DNA of 64,000 nucleotides. Source: Budorcas taxicolor (taxonomy: Eukaryota; Chordata; Mammalia; Artiodactyla; Bovidae). The stretch lies in NCBI RefSeq assembly GCF_023091745.1, contig NC_068933.1:17736001-17800000 (forward strand), read 5' to 3'. The position numbers and the translations under genes were made by a program. Shown here in pieces: positions 23,290-33,710 of this stretch (position 1 is the first letter of the stretch; each line of letters begins with the position of its first letter). Below the pieces are notes generated by a model, which was given only the letters and a program-made list of their open reading frames with translations, did no database searches and was not told the origin of the DNA.

Positions 23290-23650
23290 TATGATAATTT
23301 GAATGGGAGCCTTGTCTGCTCAGCATTGTATTTCTATGTCTGCATGTGACAGAAGAGTTCTTGTGTACCGGGATCAGTCACTGAGAAAACTGCTTCTCTC
23401 GTTTCACAAGAGAGGCTCCACCTTCCTTTGGATTGCAAGCCAACCTTGGTCTAGAAGCCTTTGTGAATCTCTGGTACTTTCTTACAGACTCAGTATGCTT
23501 TAAATGTTTATGGTTGTAATTTATCCAGCTCATGTGTGTTTTATGGCAGGAGTATATTTCAGAGTATGTGTTCTGCCCCTCTGCTGGACATGCAGTCTGG
23601 ATCACACCATGCTTAAATATTTTCTTTGAAATAATTTCTATGAAATAATA
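23290..23650 (+). repeat. Unnamed repeat, copy B
   Basis: Second copy of the repeat at 21640-21950. The clearest part is 23485-23630, from CAGACTCAGTATGCTTTAAA to TTAAATATTTTCTTTGAAAT. It abuts the LTR that begins near 23680, so it may be part of the same retroviral element. Confidence 0.55.
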
Positions 23651-23679
23651 AGAGATATATATTGGGTTACTGACTGAGG

Positions 23680-23864
23680 TCCTAAAACCCCAAAGTAGAA
23701 ATACTATGAGAATCATCTGTTCTAATATTTGATCTTTGGCCCTGGATCTTCACACAGAGTCCTTAAATCCCTTGAAATGTCCTGTGTGACAAGAATGTCT
23801 TTTGTTCCAATGAGGTGACTGTTAGTGGGCTTCTGGATGGTGGCTGGTCTCAGAAAGGCCAACT
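23680..23864 (+). mobile_element. Ancient LTR, segment 1
   Basis: TGGCCCTGGATCTTCACACA, TAAATCCCTTGAAATGTCC and GGTGACTGTTAGTGGGCTTC follow the order of a common artiodactyl ERV LTR whose name I cannot fix. The LTR resumes after the BovB insertion. Confidence 0.65.
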
Positions 23865-24416
23865 CGTTGTTGTTTGGTCACTAAGTCGTGTCCAACTCTT
23901 TGTGATCCCATGGACTGCAGCCCACCAGGCTTCCCTCTCCTTCACTATCTACCAGAGCTTGCTCAAACTCATGTCCATTGAGTCAGTGATGCCATCCAAT
24001 CATCTCATCCTCTGTCATCCCCCTCTCTTCTTGCCCTCAATCTTTCCCAGCATCAGGGTCTTTTCCAGTGAGTCAGCTCTTTGCATCAGGCGGCCAAAGT
24101 ATTGGAGCCTCAGCTTCAGCATCAGTCCTTGCAGGGAATATTTAAGGTTGATTTCCTTCAGGATTGAGTGGCTTGATCTTGCTGTCCAAGGGACTCCCGA
24201 GAGTCTTCTCCAATACCACAATTCGAAAGCATCAATTCTTTGGTGCTCAGCTTTCTTTATGGTCCAACTCTCACATCCATACATGACTACTGGAGAAACC
24301 ATAGCTTTAACTAGACGGACCTTTGTCGGCAAAGCGATGTCCCTGCTATTTAATATGCTGACTAGGTTTGTCACAGCTTTTCTTCCAAGGAGCAAGTGTC
24401 TTTTAATTTCATCATG
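23865..24416 (-). mobile_element. BovB 3' end, copy 8, minus strand
   Basis: Reverse complement of the BovB 3' part, from GTTTGGTCACTAAGTCGTGT to GTGTCTTTTAATTTCATCAT. It sits inside an older LTR. A 200-codon plus-strand frame (23815-24417) is antisense to BovB, and the minus-strand frame 24015-24395 is the C-terminal BovB remnant; neither is a gene. Confidence 0.95.
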
Positions 24417-24921
24417 ATTAGAAGCTTAGAACATTAAGCCCCACTCCCCAGTTGTTGTTCTTTTTTTTAAAAAAATAAAGGAGCTAGAAATTAAGGTATT
24501 AATTGATCATGCCTATCGTGATGCAGCCCCCATAAAAATCCCCCACAAATGAGGTTCCGACAGCTTCTGGGGTGGTGAACACATGTACATAACAAGAATT
24601 TGGCACAGCCTCATTTCACAGAGAAAAAAGATCCTGGGGTCTGGACTCTACCAAAGGTCACCACATATGACTCTGTTCATCTGACCATTCAATAATATCT
24701 TTTAAAATATCCTTTATAATAAATTGGCGATACTAAGCTGTTTTCTTGGGGCTGTGAACTTCTTAGCAAATTATAGAACCCAAGGAAAGGGCAGTAGGAA
24801 CCTCTAATTTGTAGAAGTTGGGGGTAACCGGGGAACCTGCTACTTCAAATTGGCATCTGAAAGAGGCGTCAGTCTTGTTGGACTGGGTCCTCACCCTGTG
24901 GGGTCTGAGCTAACTCTGGTT
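24417..24921 (+). mobile_element. Ancient LTR, segment 2
   Basis: Continues the LTR: TTAGAAGCTTAGAACATTAA, AGCCCCACTCCCCAG, CATAAAAATCCCCCAC, GTTCCGACAGCTTCTGGGGT, TGGTGAACACATG and TATAATAAATTGGCGATACT. The last contains an AATAAA poly(A) signal at about 24718-24723. It then reads GTTGGACTGGGTCCTCACCC. The order fits U3, R and U5 of a plus-strand LTR. No internal viral gene is visible next to it. Confidence 0.7.
24718..24723 (+). terminator. LTR poly(A) signal
   Basis: AATAAA within TATAATAAATTGG, at the expected place before the R/U5 part of the LTR. Confidence 0.5.
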
Positions 24922-25133
24922 GTTTGTGTGTACTTAGTTGCTCAGTCACGTCTGACTCTTTGCGATCCCATGGACTGTAGCCTGCCAGGCTCCTCTGTCC
25001 ATGAAATTCTCTAGGGAAGAATACTAGAGTGGGTTGCCTTGCCCTCCTCCAGAGGATCTTCCCAACCCAGGGATCAAACCCGGGTCTCCCACATTGCAGG
25101 TAGATTCTTCACCATCTGATCCACCAGGGAAGC
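24922..25133 (-). mobile_element. Bov-tA SINE in an LTR, minus strand
   Basis: Reads from the tail (AGTTGCTCAGTCACGTCTGA) to the tRNA-like head (GATCCACCAGGGAAGC). The flanks AACTCTGGTT (24912-24921) and AACCCTGGTT (25134-25143) form a 10-bp target site duplication with one mismatch, which places the insertion after the LTR. Confidence 0.93.
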
Positions 25134-25255
25134 AACCCTGGTTAGGCACAGAATTAAAGTGTAGAATACTGAGCTAGTTTCAGAGAGGTCAGTGTGGGAA
25201 AAACTCGACACATCTGGTCACAGAAGTGTTCTTTATGAGTAGTGAGTTTTTTCTA
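25134..25255 (+). mobile_element. Ancient LTR, segment 3
   Basis: GGTTAGGCACAGAATTAAAG, GTGTGGGAAAAACTCGACAC and CAGAAGTGTT finish the LTR after the Bov-tA insertion. Confidence 0.6.
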
Positions 25256-25261
25256 AAAATG

Positions 25262-25473
25262 AAGTGAGTGGAGTGAAAACGTTAGTCACTCAGATGTGTC
25301 TGCATTGTTGTGACCTCAAGGACTGTAGCCTGTCAGGCTCCCCATTTCATGGAATTCTCCACAAGAACACAGGAGTGGGTTGCCATGCCCTCCTCTAGGT
25401 ATCTTCCCAGCTCAGGGATCAAACCTGGGTCTCCTGCATTGCAGGCATATTCTTTACCACCTGAGCCACCAAA
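25262..25473 (-). mobile_element. Bov-tA SINE, diverged, minus strand
   Basis: Reads GTTAGTCACTCAGATGTGTC, GGAGTGGGTTGCCATGCCCT, GGGATCAAACCTGGGTCTCC and TTTACCACCTGAGCCACC. The TGACTCTTTG part is altered to GCATTGTTGTGACC. Confidence 0.88.
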
Positions 25474-25619
25474 CGTAACTTAAAGGCACACGTGCAAGCA
25501 TGAAATCTGCTCTCAGAACTTAGTCTTTGTTTTCCACATGAACCAACAAGACATTATACAGAGTTCATATATCCTAGAAAATGCTTTGATAATTCTCCAG
25601 GGCTGAGTAACGGATTTTA

Positions 25620-26012
25620 ACAGACTGAATTATATCTCCCAACACTTATATGTTGCAGACCCAGCTCCCAGTGTGGCTGTATTTGGAGATAGGGCTTGAA
25701 TAAGGTCACTTAGGTAGGCTCTTAATCCAACAGGATTAGGGACTGGAGTCACAGAGAGTCGGATGACTGAGTGACTTTCACCTCAAGGACCTTTCACCAG
25801 GGAAATAGTGCACACAGAGAAAAGGACATGTAAAAACACAGAGAGAAGATAGCTGTCTGTAAGCCAAGGAGAGAGCCCTAAGGAGAAGTCAAATCTGCCA
25901 GCATCTTGATCTTGGATTTCCAGCTTCCAGAAATGTGAGAAATAAATTTTTTGTATTTTAAGCCACCTATCTATGGTATTTTATTGTGCAACCCTGGTCA
26001 ATTAATACAAGG
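25620..26012 (+). mobile_element. MaLR-type LTR (ERVL-MaLR)
   Basis: Follows the order of an MLT/MST-like LTR: CAGACTGAATTATATCTCCC, GTATTTGGAGATAGGGC, AAGCCAAGGAGAGAGCCCT, CAGCATCTTGATCTTGGATT, AATGTGAGAAATAAATTTT and TAAGCCACCTATCTATGGTA. It ends near GTCAATTAATACAAG. A short Bov-type tail lies inside it (about 25745-25787). Confidence 0.8.
25745..25787 (+). mobile_element. Bov SINE/BovB tail fragment
   Basis: TCACAGAGAGTCGGATGACT then GAGTGACTTTCACCT is the terminal 40 bases of the shared Bov tail, inside the MaLR LTR. Only the extreme 3' end is present. Confidence 0.6.
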
Positions 26013-26082
26013 GTGCTTGAAAACACAGATTTACAGCACACAAAGGATATTTTCTAATCATCTCTTTCAGGGTTTCTAAAGG

Positions 26083-26160
26083 GATGGGAAGCCCGGCACA
26101 CTGCAGTCCATGGTGTCATAAAGAGTCAGATACAACTTAGTCACTAAACAACAACAAAAA
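26083..26160 (+). mobile_element. BovB/Bov-A tail fragment
   Basis: GGGAAGCCCGGCACACTGCA, GTCCATGGTGTCATAAAGAG and a CAACAACAA tail. It covers only the last 70 bases of the family. Confidence 0.75.
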
Positions 26161-26329
26161 TACTTCTGTTTGCAGGTTAGAAGTTCAGGTTATTTACTTC
26201 CTTACAAAATGTTATAAGATATAAAATTATTCCATAAAATACTGTACTCACACTTTTTTTTAAATGTGGAAGATATTACTGGAGTTAACTAAATAATATT
26301 GACAATAGTAGTAACAATAAATATTTTAT

Positions 26330-27365
26330 ATAAACTGCAGAAAATTCTGAAAAAGATGGGACTACCAGACCACCTTACCTGCCTCCTGAGAAATCTATAT
26401 GCAGGTCAAGAAGCAATAGTTAGAACCACACATGGAACAATGGATTGGTACCAAATTGGGAAAGAAGTACATCAAGGCTATATATTGACACCCTGCTTAT
26501 TTAACTTTTATGCAGAATACATCATACAAAAGGCTGGGCTGGATGAAGCACAAGCTGGAATCAAGATTGCCGGGAGAAATATCAATAATCTCAGATATGC
26601 AGATGACACCACCCTTATGGCAGAAAGTGAAGAGGAACTAAAAAGCCTCCTGATGAAAGTGAAAGATGAGAGTGTAAAAGTTGGCTTAAAACTTAACATT
26701 CAGAAAACTAAGATCATGGCAACTGGTCCCATCACTTAATGGCAAACAGATGGGGAAACAGTGAGAGACTTTATTTTCTTGGGCTCCAAAATCACTGCAG
26801 ATGGTGACTGTAGCCATGAAATTAAAAGATGTTTGCTCCTTGGAAGAAAAGCTATGACCAACCTAGACAGCATATCAAAAAACAGAGACATTACTTTGTC
26901 CACAAAAGTACATCTAGTCAAAGCTGTGGCTTTTCCAATAGTCATGTATGGATGTGAGAGGTGGAAAATAAAGAAAGTTTAGCACCAAAGAATTGATGCT
27001 TTTGAACTGTGGTGTTGGAGAAGACTCTTGAGAGTCCTTTGGACTATAAGGAGATCAAATCAGTCAATCCTAAAGGAAATCAGTCCTGAATATTCATTGG
27101 AAAGACTGATGCTGAAGCTGAAACTCCAATACTTTGGCCACCTGATGTGAAGAACTGACTCACTGGAAAAGACCCTGATGCTGAGAAAGATTGAAGGCAG
27201 GAGGAGAAGGGGATGACAGAGGATGAGATGGCTGGATGGCATCATTGACTCAAAGGACATGAGTTTGAGCAACTTCCGGGAGTTGGTGACGGACAGGGAA
27301 GCCTGGTGTGCTGCATGCAGTCCATGGGGTTGCAGAGTAGGACACGACTGAGCAACTGAACTGAT
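26330..27365 (+). mobile_element. BovB, 5'-truncated copy 9
   Basis: Begins inside the RT at AAACTGCAGAAAATTCTGAA and ends GACACGACTGAGCAACTGAA. It carries the best-kept catalytic block of the window, followed by the C-terminal part broken by stops (near 26739 and in AAGAAAGTTTAGCACC). No clear target site duplication seen. Confidence 0.95.
26331..26739 (+). pseudogene. BovB reverse transcriptase remnant with YADD (copy 9)
   Basis: One continuous frame covers MGLPDHLTCLLRNLYAGQEA, then QGYILTPCLFNFYAEYI and NINNLRYADDTTLMAESEEE, with the YADD catalytic box intact at 26596-26607. The first catalytic aspartate block (FxDxAKAFDCVD) is missing because of the 5' truncation, and the frame stops at 26739. 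Not functional. Confidence 0.9.
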
Positions 27366-29077
27366 AATTACATAAGATTTATACCTAATATTATAATAAC
27401 TATCATTTGATAAGTATGTCTTCTATGCCAAACCCTGCATTCTTTTTATACCTTTCTTTGTATTATTAATAACATCTTAATTTAATAATGAGCAAACTGA
27501 AATTCAGCAACACTAATATACTTGCAATTTTTCAGAGTTAATAATTACCCTGGGAATGTAGCACATTCCTAGAAACAAGTTGGAAGTGTGATCCCAAGGT
27601 GAATAGATTCCACCATGTACTTCAAAGCAGAAAAAAAAATTATACAAAATCATGTACTTGGTCCAAACTAATGTTTATCAGGGGAGTAAAGTAAGTGCAA
27701 AGAAAGTTTAAGAAATACATTAAGATTAGACATCTATTTAGCAGTAGAATCAGAACTAGAATCCAGAACAATTGAAAAATCATCAAAATCTTTTTTTCCC
27801 AATACAGTATTAAAAAAATCACACATTTTAAAGTGTTATTTAAATAAAAAACTATGCTTAATATTTAAAAACGTGAAGTCAAGTTGCACCAAATGTCAAA
27901 TATAACAATTTTACTTTATTTTCAATTCTGATAGAGTTAAGTTTCAATCAATCACAGAACATTTACATTGTTAGAACAATGTTCTACATCATTCATGCTT
28001 ACAGTAAAATAAAAGTAGTTAACGGAGAACTGATAATAAGATATGGGTCCTAAAATATATAAATAAATAAATAGATGAATGAGTGAATGAATAAATAAAT
28101 AACTTTCTGATAATATCTCTCAAAAAATAAACTTATAAGTTGTAAATTGGGAGAATTTTGATTATTAAAATACATATTTAAGCCTCTTTGTATACACTAA
28201 ACATTAAAGAATTTAGAATTGGAGGCATTTAATTAAAAAGTTAGTTTTTAAGAACATAAAACAGAATACCTCCTAAATTACTGGTTATTAGGAGTGTATG
28301 TTTCAAATTATTGGTTTTAAAGATTTAACTTTACAGTTGTCTCATCTTTTGTTCAGCCACATTATCTGACACAAATAGGATTTAAAGAGAAAAATCTTAA
28401 AAAATCAGTGTGGCTGAAATCCTTAAGAAAAGAATCCTTCAGGTCAATCCTAAATAAAATCCTGATAGAATGTTTTTATCTTATTTAGAGCAACAGCTTT
28501 GTAAAGAATATAAAATATTTTGACAAAAACATGCTTTGCTGTTTTTGTTGTAGAAAAGTTTCCTAGATGTGAAATGGTCCCCAGATCATGGATAGCTTTG
28601 TATTCCTATTACGGACAAATCTCATTAGACAAATGTTAAGTGGGCATTGACTACTATAGGGGCCACTCCAGCTGGGAATGTCATGTGGAATCTATCACAC
28701 AGCTGTCTGAAAAACATCAAACAGAAGAATGGAATTCATACATCACAATATATATCAGATGAAGTCAAATATTAAAAGTCTATTAAAGCAATCTATAATC
28801 CAAAATCAGTGGTATTGTTTTGTATCTTGTCCTTTGTATAACATACAAAGTAAATACAGTATTATTACACTTACTGATGACATAAACTAATAGTCTTCAA
28901 ATTTCCAATTTGAATCTTGTTTTTTAAAAAAGCTATTTTTATCAGGATTCTTAAAATCTAATATTCATATAAATAAATAGATGTCCCATTATTTTAGATG
29001 TCCCATTAGTAGGTAATCACTCACTAAAATATTACTAAGTATAATGTAGAAAATAAGATTGGAATATTCCTGATAAT
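27366..29077. other. Unassigned AT-rich stretch
   Basis: Possible very old MIR at about 27430-27600 (minus), too diverged to call firmly. An (AAAT/GAAT)n run lies at 28057-28103. The rest shows no recognised element. Confidence 0.5.
28057..28103. repeat. (AAAT)n / (GAAT)n microsatellite
   Basis: ATATAAATAAATAAATAGAT followed by GAATGAGTGAATGAATAAAT. Confidence 0.85.
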
Positions 29078-29442
29078 TGCAAAGATTCTCAACAAAACAT
29101 AAAATTAATTAACCTGCATTAAAAAAATCATACACAGTGGTCAAGTGAAAATAGTTCCTGCGAAGTAAGGATAGTTCAACATATGTAAATCTATAATTAT
29201 GATATGAGATGAATAGAATGAAAAATAAAAACTGCATGACCATCTCTGTAGATACAGAAAAAGCACTTGACATAATACAATATTTTTCATGATAAAACAC
29301 TCAACAAATCATATATATATATATTAATAGAAGGAAAATATTTCAACATAATAAGGCCAAGCAAGACATGTTCACAGCCACCGGCATACTCAGTGGTGAA
29401 AGGTTGAGTGCTTTTCTTCTAAGATCAGGAACAAGACAAGGC

Positions 29443-29500
29443 TGCCTATTTTCACTACTCCTTTCACTAACTGCCTATTTTCACTACTCCCTTCACTAAC
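29443..29500 (+). repeat. Two tandem 29-bp units inside L1
   Basis: The unit TGCCTATTTTCACTACTCCT plus TTCACTAAC-type end occurs at 29443-29471 and again at 29472-29500 with one difference. 29 bp is not a multiple of three, so it shifts the frame. Confidence 0.9.
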
Positions 29501-29558
29501 TCCTGTTCTCAACTCCTAGTACTGCCAAGTCCTAGCCAGAGAAACCAAGCAAAAAAAT

Positions 29559-29580
29559 ATAATAATAATAATAATAATAA
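29559..29580. repeat. (AAT)n microsatellite
   Basis: About seven AAT units after a short A run. Confidence 0.9.
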
Positions 29581-29821
29581 AGCATCCAAAGAAGAAAGAA
29601 GGACATAAAGTTATCTTTGTTGGCCAGTGATAAGTGTATATATATAAGTGTGAGAGTGTGTGTGTGTGTGTAGTGTATACCTATAGAAAATCCTAAAGAC
29701 TATACCAAAAACTGCTAGCAGTAGTCTACACATTTAGTAAAGTTGCAGACTAGGAAATCAACATACTAAAAACAGTTGGTTTTCTATATATTAACAAAAT
29801 ATAAGGAAATGAAATGCAAAA

Positions 29822-31751
29822 AGGCAATATGGCTGTTTGAGGTGGCCTTATAAACAGCTATGAATAGAAGAGAAGCAAAAGGCAAAGGAGAAAAGGAAAG
29901 ATATACCCATTTGGATACAGAATTCCAAAGAATAACAAGGAGAGATAAGAAAGCCTTGCTCAGGGATCAATGCAAAGAAATAGAGGAAAACAACAGAATG
30001 GGAAAGACTAGAGATCTCTTTAAGAAAATTAGAGATACCAAGGGAACATTTCATTTAAAGATGGGCACAATAAAGAACAGAAATTGTATGGACCTAACAG
30101 ATGCAGAAGATATTAAGAGATATTAAGAAGAGGTGGCAAGAATACACTTGCCATTTATATAGAGCTATACAAAAAAGATCTTTATGACCCAGATAATCAT
30201 GATAGTGTGATCACTCACCTAGAGCCAGACATCCTGGAATGCAAAGTAAAGTGGGCCTTAGGAAGCATCGCTATGAACAAAGCTAGTGGAGGTGATGGAA
30301 TTCCAGTCGAGCTATTTCAAATCCTGAAAGATAATGCTATAAAAGTGCTGCACTCAGTATGCCAGCAAATTTGGAGAACTCAGCAGTGGCCACAGGACTG
30401 GAAAAGGTCAGTTTTCATTCCAATTCCAAAGAAAGGAAACCAAAGAATGTTCAAACTACCACACAATTGCTCTCATCTCACATGCTAGTAAAGTAATGCT
30501 CAAAATTCTCCAAGCCAGGCTTCAACAGTACGTGAACCATAAACTTCCAGATGTTCAAGCTGGATTTAGAAGAGGCAGAGGAACCAGAGATCAAATTGTC
30601 AACATCAAAAAAGCAAGAGATCATCAAAAAAAGCAAGAGAGTTCCAGAAAATATCTATTTCTGTTTTATTGACCATGCCAAAGCCTTTGATTGTGTGGAC
30701 CACAACAAACTGTGGAAAATTCTTCAAGAAATGGAAATACAAGACCACCTGACCTGCCTCCTGAGAAACCTGTATGCAGGTCAGGAAGCAACAGTTAGAA
30801 CTGGACATGGAAAAACAGACTGGTTCCAAATCAGGAAAGGAGAACGTCAAGGCTGTATATTGTCACTCTGTTCATTTACCTTATAGGCAGAGTACATCAT
30901 GAAAAACACTGGGCTGGAGAAAGCACAAGGTGGAATCAAGATTGCCAGCAGAAATATCAATAACCTCAGATATGCAGATGACACCACCCTTATGGCAGAA
31001 AGTGAAGAGGAACTAAATAGCCTCTTGATTAAAGTGAAAAAGGAGAGTGAAAAAGTTGGCTTAAAACTCAACATTTAAAAAATGAAGATCATGGCATCTG
31101 GTCCCCTCACTTCACGGCAAATAGCTGGGGAAACAATGGAGACAGTGACAGACTTTATTTTGGGGGTTTCAAAATCACTCCAGATGGTGATTGCAGCCAT
31201 GAAATTAGAAGATGCTTGCTGCTTGGAGGAGAGTTATGACCAACTTAGACAACATATTAAAAAGCAAGGCATTACTTTGCCAACAAAGGTCCATCTAGGC
31301 AAAGCTATGGTTTTTCCAGTAGTCATGTATGAATGTTATAACTGGACTATAAGGAAAGCTGAGCACTGAAGAATTGATGCTTTTGGACTGTGGTGTTGGA
31401 GAAGACTCTTGAGAGTCCCTTGGACTGCAAGGAGATCAAATGAGTCAATCTTAAAGGAGATCAAATGTCAGTCCTTAACACTCATTGGAAGGACTGATGC
31501 TGAAGCTGAAACTCCAATACTTTGGCCACCTGATGTGAAGAACTGGCTCATAAGATAAGACCCTGATGCTGGGAAAGATTCAAAGTGGGAGTAGAAGGGG
31601 ACAACAGAGGATGAGATGGTTGGATGGCATCATTGACTCAATGGACATGAGTTTGGGTAAACTCCAGGAGTCAGTGATGGACAGGGAGGCCTGGCGTGTT
31701 GCAGTCCACGGGATCTTAAAGAGTCAGACACAACTGCACAACTGAACTGAG
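29822..31751 (+). mobile_element. BovB, longest copy of the window (copy 10)
   Basis: Nearly 2 kb of BovB, from the linker between endonuclease and RT (GGCAATATGGCTGTTTGAGG) to the tail GCACAACTGAACTGAGC. The endonuclease is absent. It interrupts an L1 in the same direction. It carries a 19-20-bp tandem duplication (CATCAAAAAAGCAAGAGA, 30603-30641), indels and stops. Confidence 0.95.
29860..31077 (+). pseudogene. Broken BovB reverse transcriptase (copy 10)
   Basis: Fragments in order: linker frame 29860-30126 (RITRRDKKALLRDQCKEIEE); RT N-terminus 30207-30488 with NKASGGDGIPVELF and WPQDWKRSVFIPIPKKG; palm frame 30551-30886 with FIDHAKAFDCVDHNKLW and QGCILSLCSF; then YADD at 30971-30982 in NINNLRYADDTTLMAESEEE. 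Stops at 30127 and about 31077 and several frameshifts separate them. It is the fullest view of the RT here but is inactive. Confidence 0.9.
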
Positions 31752-31998
31752 CACAATATTTTAAAAATAAAGAAAATAATCTTATTCACAATCGCATCAA
31801 AGAAAAAACAGTGAGAGTAAGTTTACAGTGAGAATAAGTTTAACCATGAAGGCAAAACATGTGTATGCTGAAAACTACAGACTTTGATGAAAGAAATTGA
31901 AGAAACAAAAAAGTGAAAAAATATTCTGTGTTCATGGATCAGAAGAGTTAACATTATTAAAATGGTCACATTACATTTAGCTACCTACTAATTCACTG
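31752..31998 (+). mobile_element. L1 ORF2 body, segment 2
   Basis: AATCTTATTCACAATCGCAT, then AAACTACAGACTTTGATGAA and TTCATGGATCAGAAGAGTTA continue the L1 ORF2 C-terminal region after the BovB insertion. Confidence 0.8.
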
Positions 31999-32231
31999 TC
32001 AGTTCAGTTCAGTTCAGTCGCTCAGTCGTGTCTGACTCTTTGCGACCCCATGAATCGCAGCACGCCAGGCCTTCCTGTCCATCACCAATTCCTGGAGTTC
32101 ACTCAGACTTGCGTCCATCAAGTCAGTGATGCCATCCAGCCATCTCATCCTCTGCCGTCCCCTTCTCCTCCTGCCCCCAATCCCTCCCAGCATCAGAGTC
32201 TTCTCCAATGAGTCAACTCTTCGCATGAGGT
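31999..32231 (-). mobile_element. BovB 3' end, copy 11, minus strand
   Basis: Starts CAGTTCAGTTCAGTTCAGTC and stops at GTCAACTCTTCGCATGAGGT, only the last 230 bases of the family. Inserted in the same L1 as copy 10 but in the opposite direction. It is close to the family norm, so likely young. Confidence 0.95.
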
Positions 32232-33705
32232 GTAATCCCTACCAAAATTCCAATGTCATTTTCCATAGAAATAGAGAAAACAATCCTAAAATTTATTTGG
32301 AGCCACAATAGACCCTGAATACCCAAAGCAATTTTGAGAAGAACAACAAAGCCAGAGGCATCACACTTTCTGATTTCAACCTGTATTACAAAGCTGTAGT
32401 AATAAAAACATCATAGTTCTGGCATAAAATGGAGACATAAATCAATGGAATAGAATTGAGAGCCGAGAAATAAATTCCTCAATATACAGTCAACTAATAT
32501 TTGACAAGCAAGTCAAGAATACTCAATGGAGAAAGGACAGTCTCTTGAGCTAAAGATGTTGGGAAAACTAGATAATCACAGGCAAAAGAATAAAATTGGA
32601 CCCCTTATCTTACACCACTTACAAAAATAAGCTCAAATGGATTAAATAGCTGAACCATAAAACTCCTAGAATATAAAGAAAATATTATTTTTTATTTGTC
32701 TTGGAAGAAATTTCCTGGATACAACAAAAGCACAAGCTACAAAAGAATAAAAAAAAAGTGTGGGACTGTATTAAACTAAAGAGCATTTGCACAGCAAAAG
32801 AAACAGCAAAATGAAAGGCAATCTATGGAAAGGGGGAAAATATTTGCAAGCCATGTTTCAGATAGGGGTAATATCCAAAGTATACAAAGAACTCATGCAA
32901 TTCAATAGCAAAAGAAGCAAATAAGCAAAATCCCTGAGCAACTTACACCTATTTGAATGTCTATCATCAAAAGACAAGATACAACAAGTATTGGTGAGGG
33001 TGTGGAGAAAAGGGAACCATTTATGGTGGGAGTAAAAATGGATGTAGCCATTATGGAACACTATGGATCCAGTATGGTGGGTCCAAAATTTTAACAATAA
33101 AACTACCATACAATCCAGCCACTTCTATCTGTATATACAAAAGAAATGAAAACAGGATCTTGAAGAGATCTCTGCACCCCCCATGTTTATTGCAGCATTA
33201 TTCACAACGGTCAAGATATGAAAGCAACCGCAGTGTCCAGAAAGCCCTCAACTTTCTTTCACAAGGAAAATTCTGTCTTGTGAATAAAACTTGAGGGCAT
33301 TACGCTAAGTGAAATCAGGCAGACAGAAAAAGAAATACTGTATGATATCATGTATATGCAAAATCTAGGGAAAGTTGACTCAGATAAATAAAGAGTACAG
33401 TGGTGGTTACTATGGGCTAAGGGGTGAGGAAAATGGACGATTTTGGTCAAAGAGTAGAAGCATTCAGTTATAAGATGAACATGCTTTAAATATCTAATAT
33501 ATGGCATAATTATGGCTAATAATACTATATTATATACTTAAAAGTTAAGTAAGAAAGTAAACTCTAATGTTTTTATCACACACAAAATGATGGTAAATGT
33601 ATGATGGGATGGAAGTGTTAGCTAATGCAATGAAGGTAATTATTTTGCATTATGTAAATATTTCACATCAACCAGTTGTACACTTTAAATTTACACAAAT
33701 GTACG
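32232..33705 (+). mobile_element. L1 ORF2 C-terminus and 3' end, segment 3
   Basis: Resumes at TAATCCCTACCAAAATTCCA and follows L1 order: AAAGCAATTTTGAGAAGAAC, TCACACTTTCTGATTTCAAC, GAATAGAATTGAGAGCCGAG, AAGAAATTTCCTGGATACAA, ATTCAATAGCAAAAGAAGC, GGTGTGGAGAAAAGGGAACC, ATTGCAGCATTATTCACAAC and the 3' UTR ending at TTGTACACTTTAAATTTACA. No frame is open. Together with 29078-29821 and 31752-31998 it is one L1. Confidence 0.88.
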
Positions 33706-33710
33706 TCTTC

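Larger units (their letters stand above)
29078..29821 (+). mobile_element. L1 ORF2 body, segment 1
   Basis: Shows the L1 RT region in sense: CATACACAGTGGTCAAGTGA, GGATAGTTCAACATATGTAA, GCAGTGG-type remnants, GATACAGAAAAAGCACTTGA and AACAAGACAAGGCTGCC (the RQGCP block). A 29-bp tandem duplication (29443-29500) and microsatellites lie within. Many stops. A BovB copy was inserted at about 29822. Confidence 0.85.

Noticed and set aside
23815..24417. 200-codon open frame, the longest in the window
   Set aside because: Antisense to BovB copy 8 and preceded by LTR sequence; not a gene.
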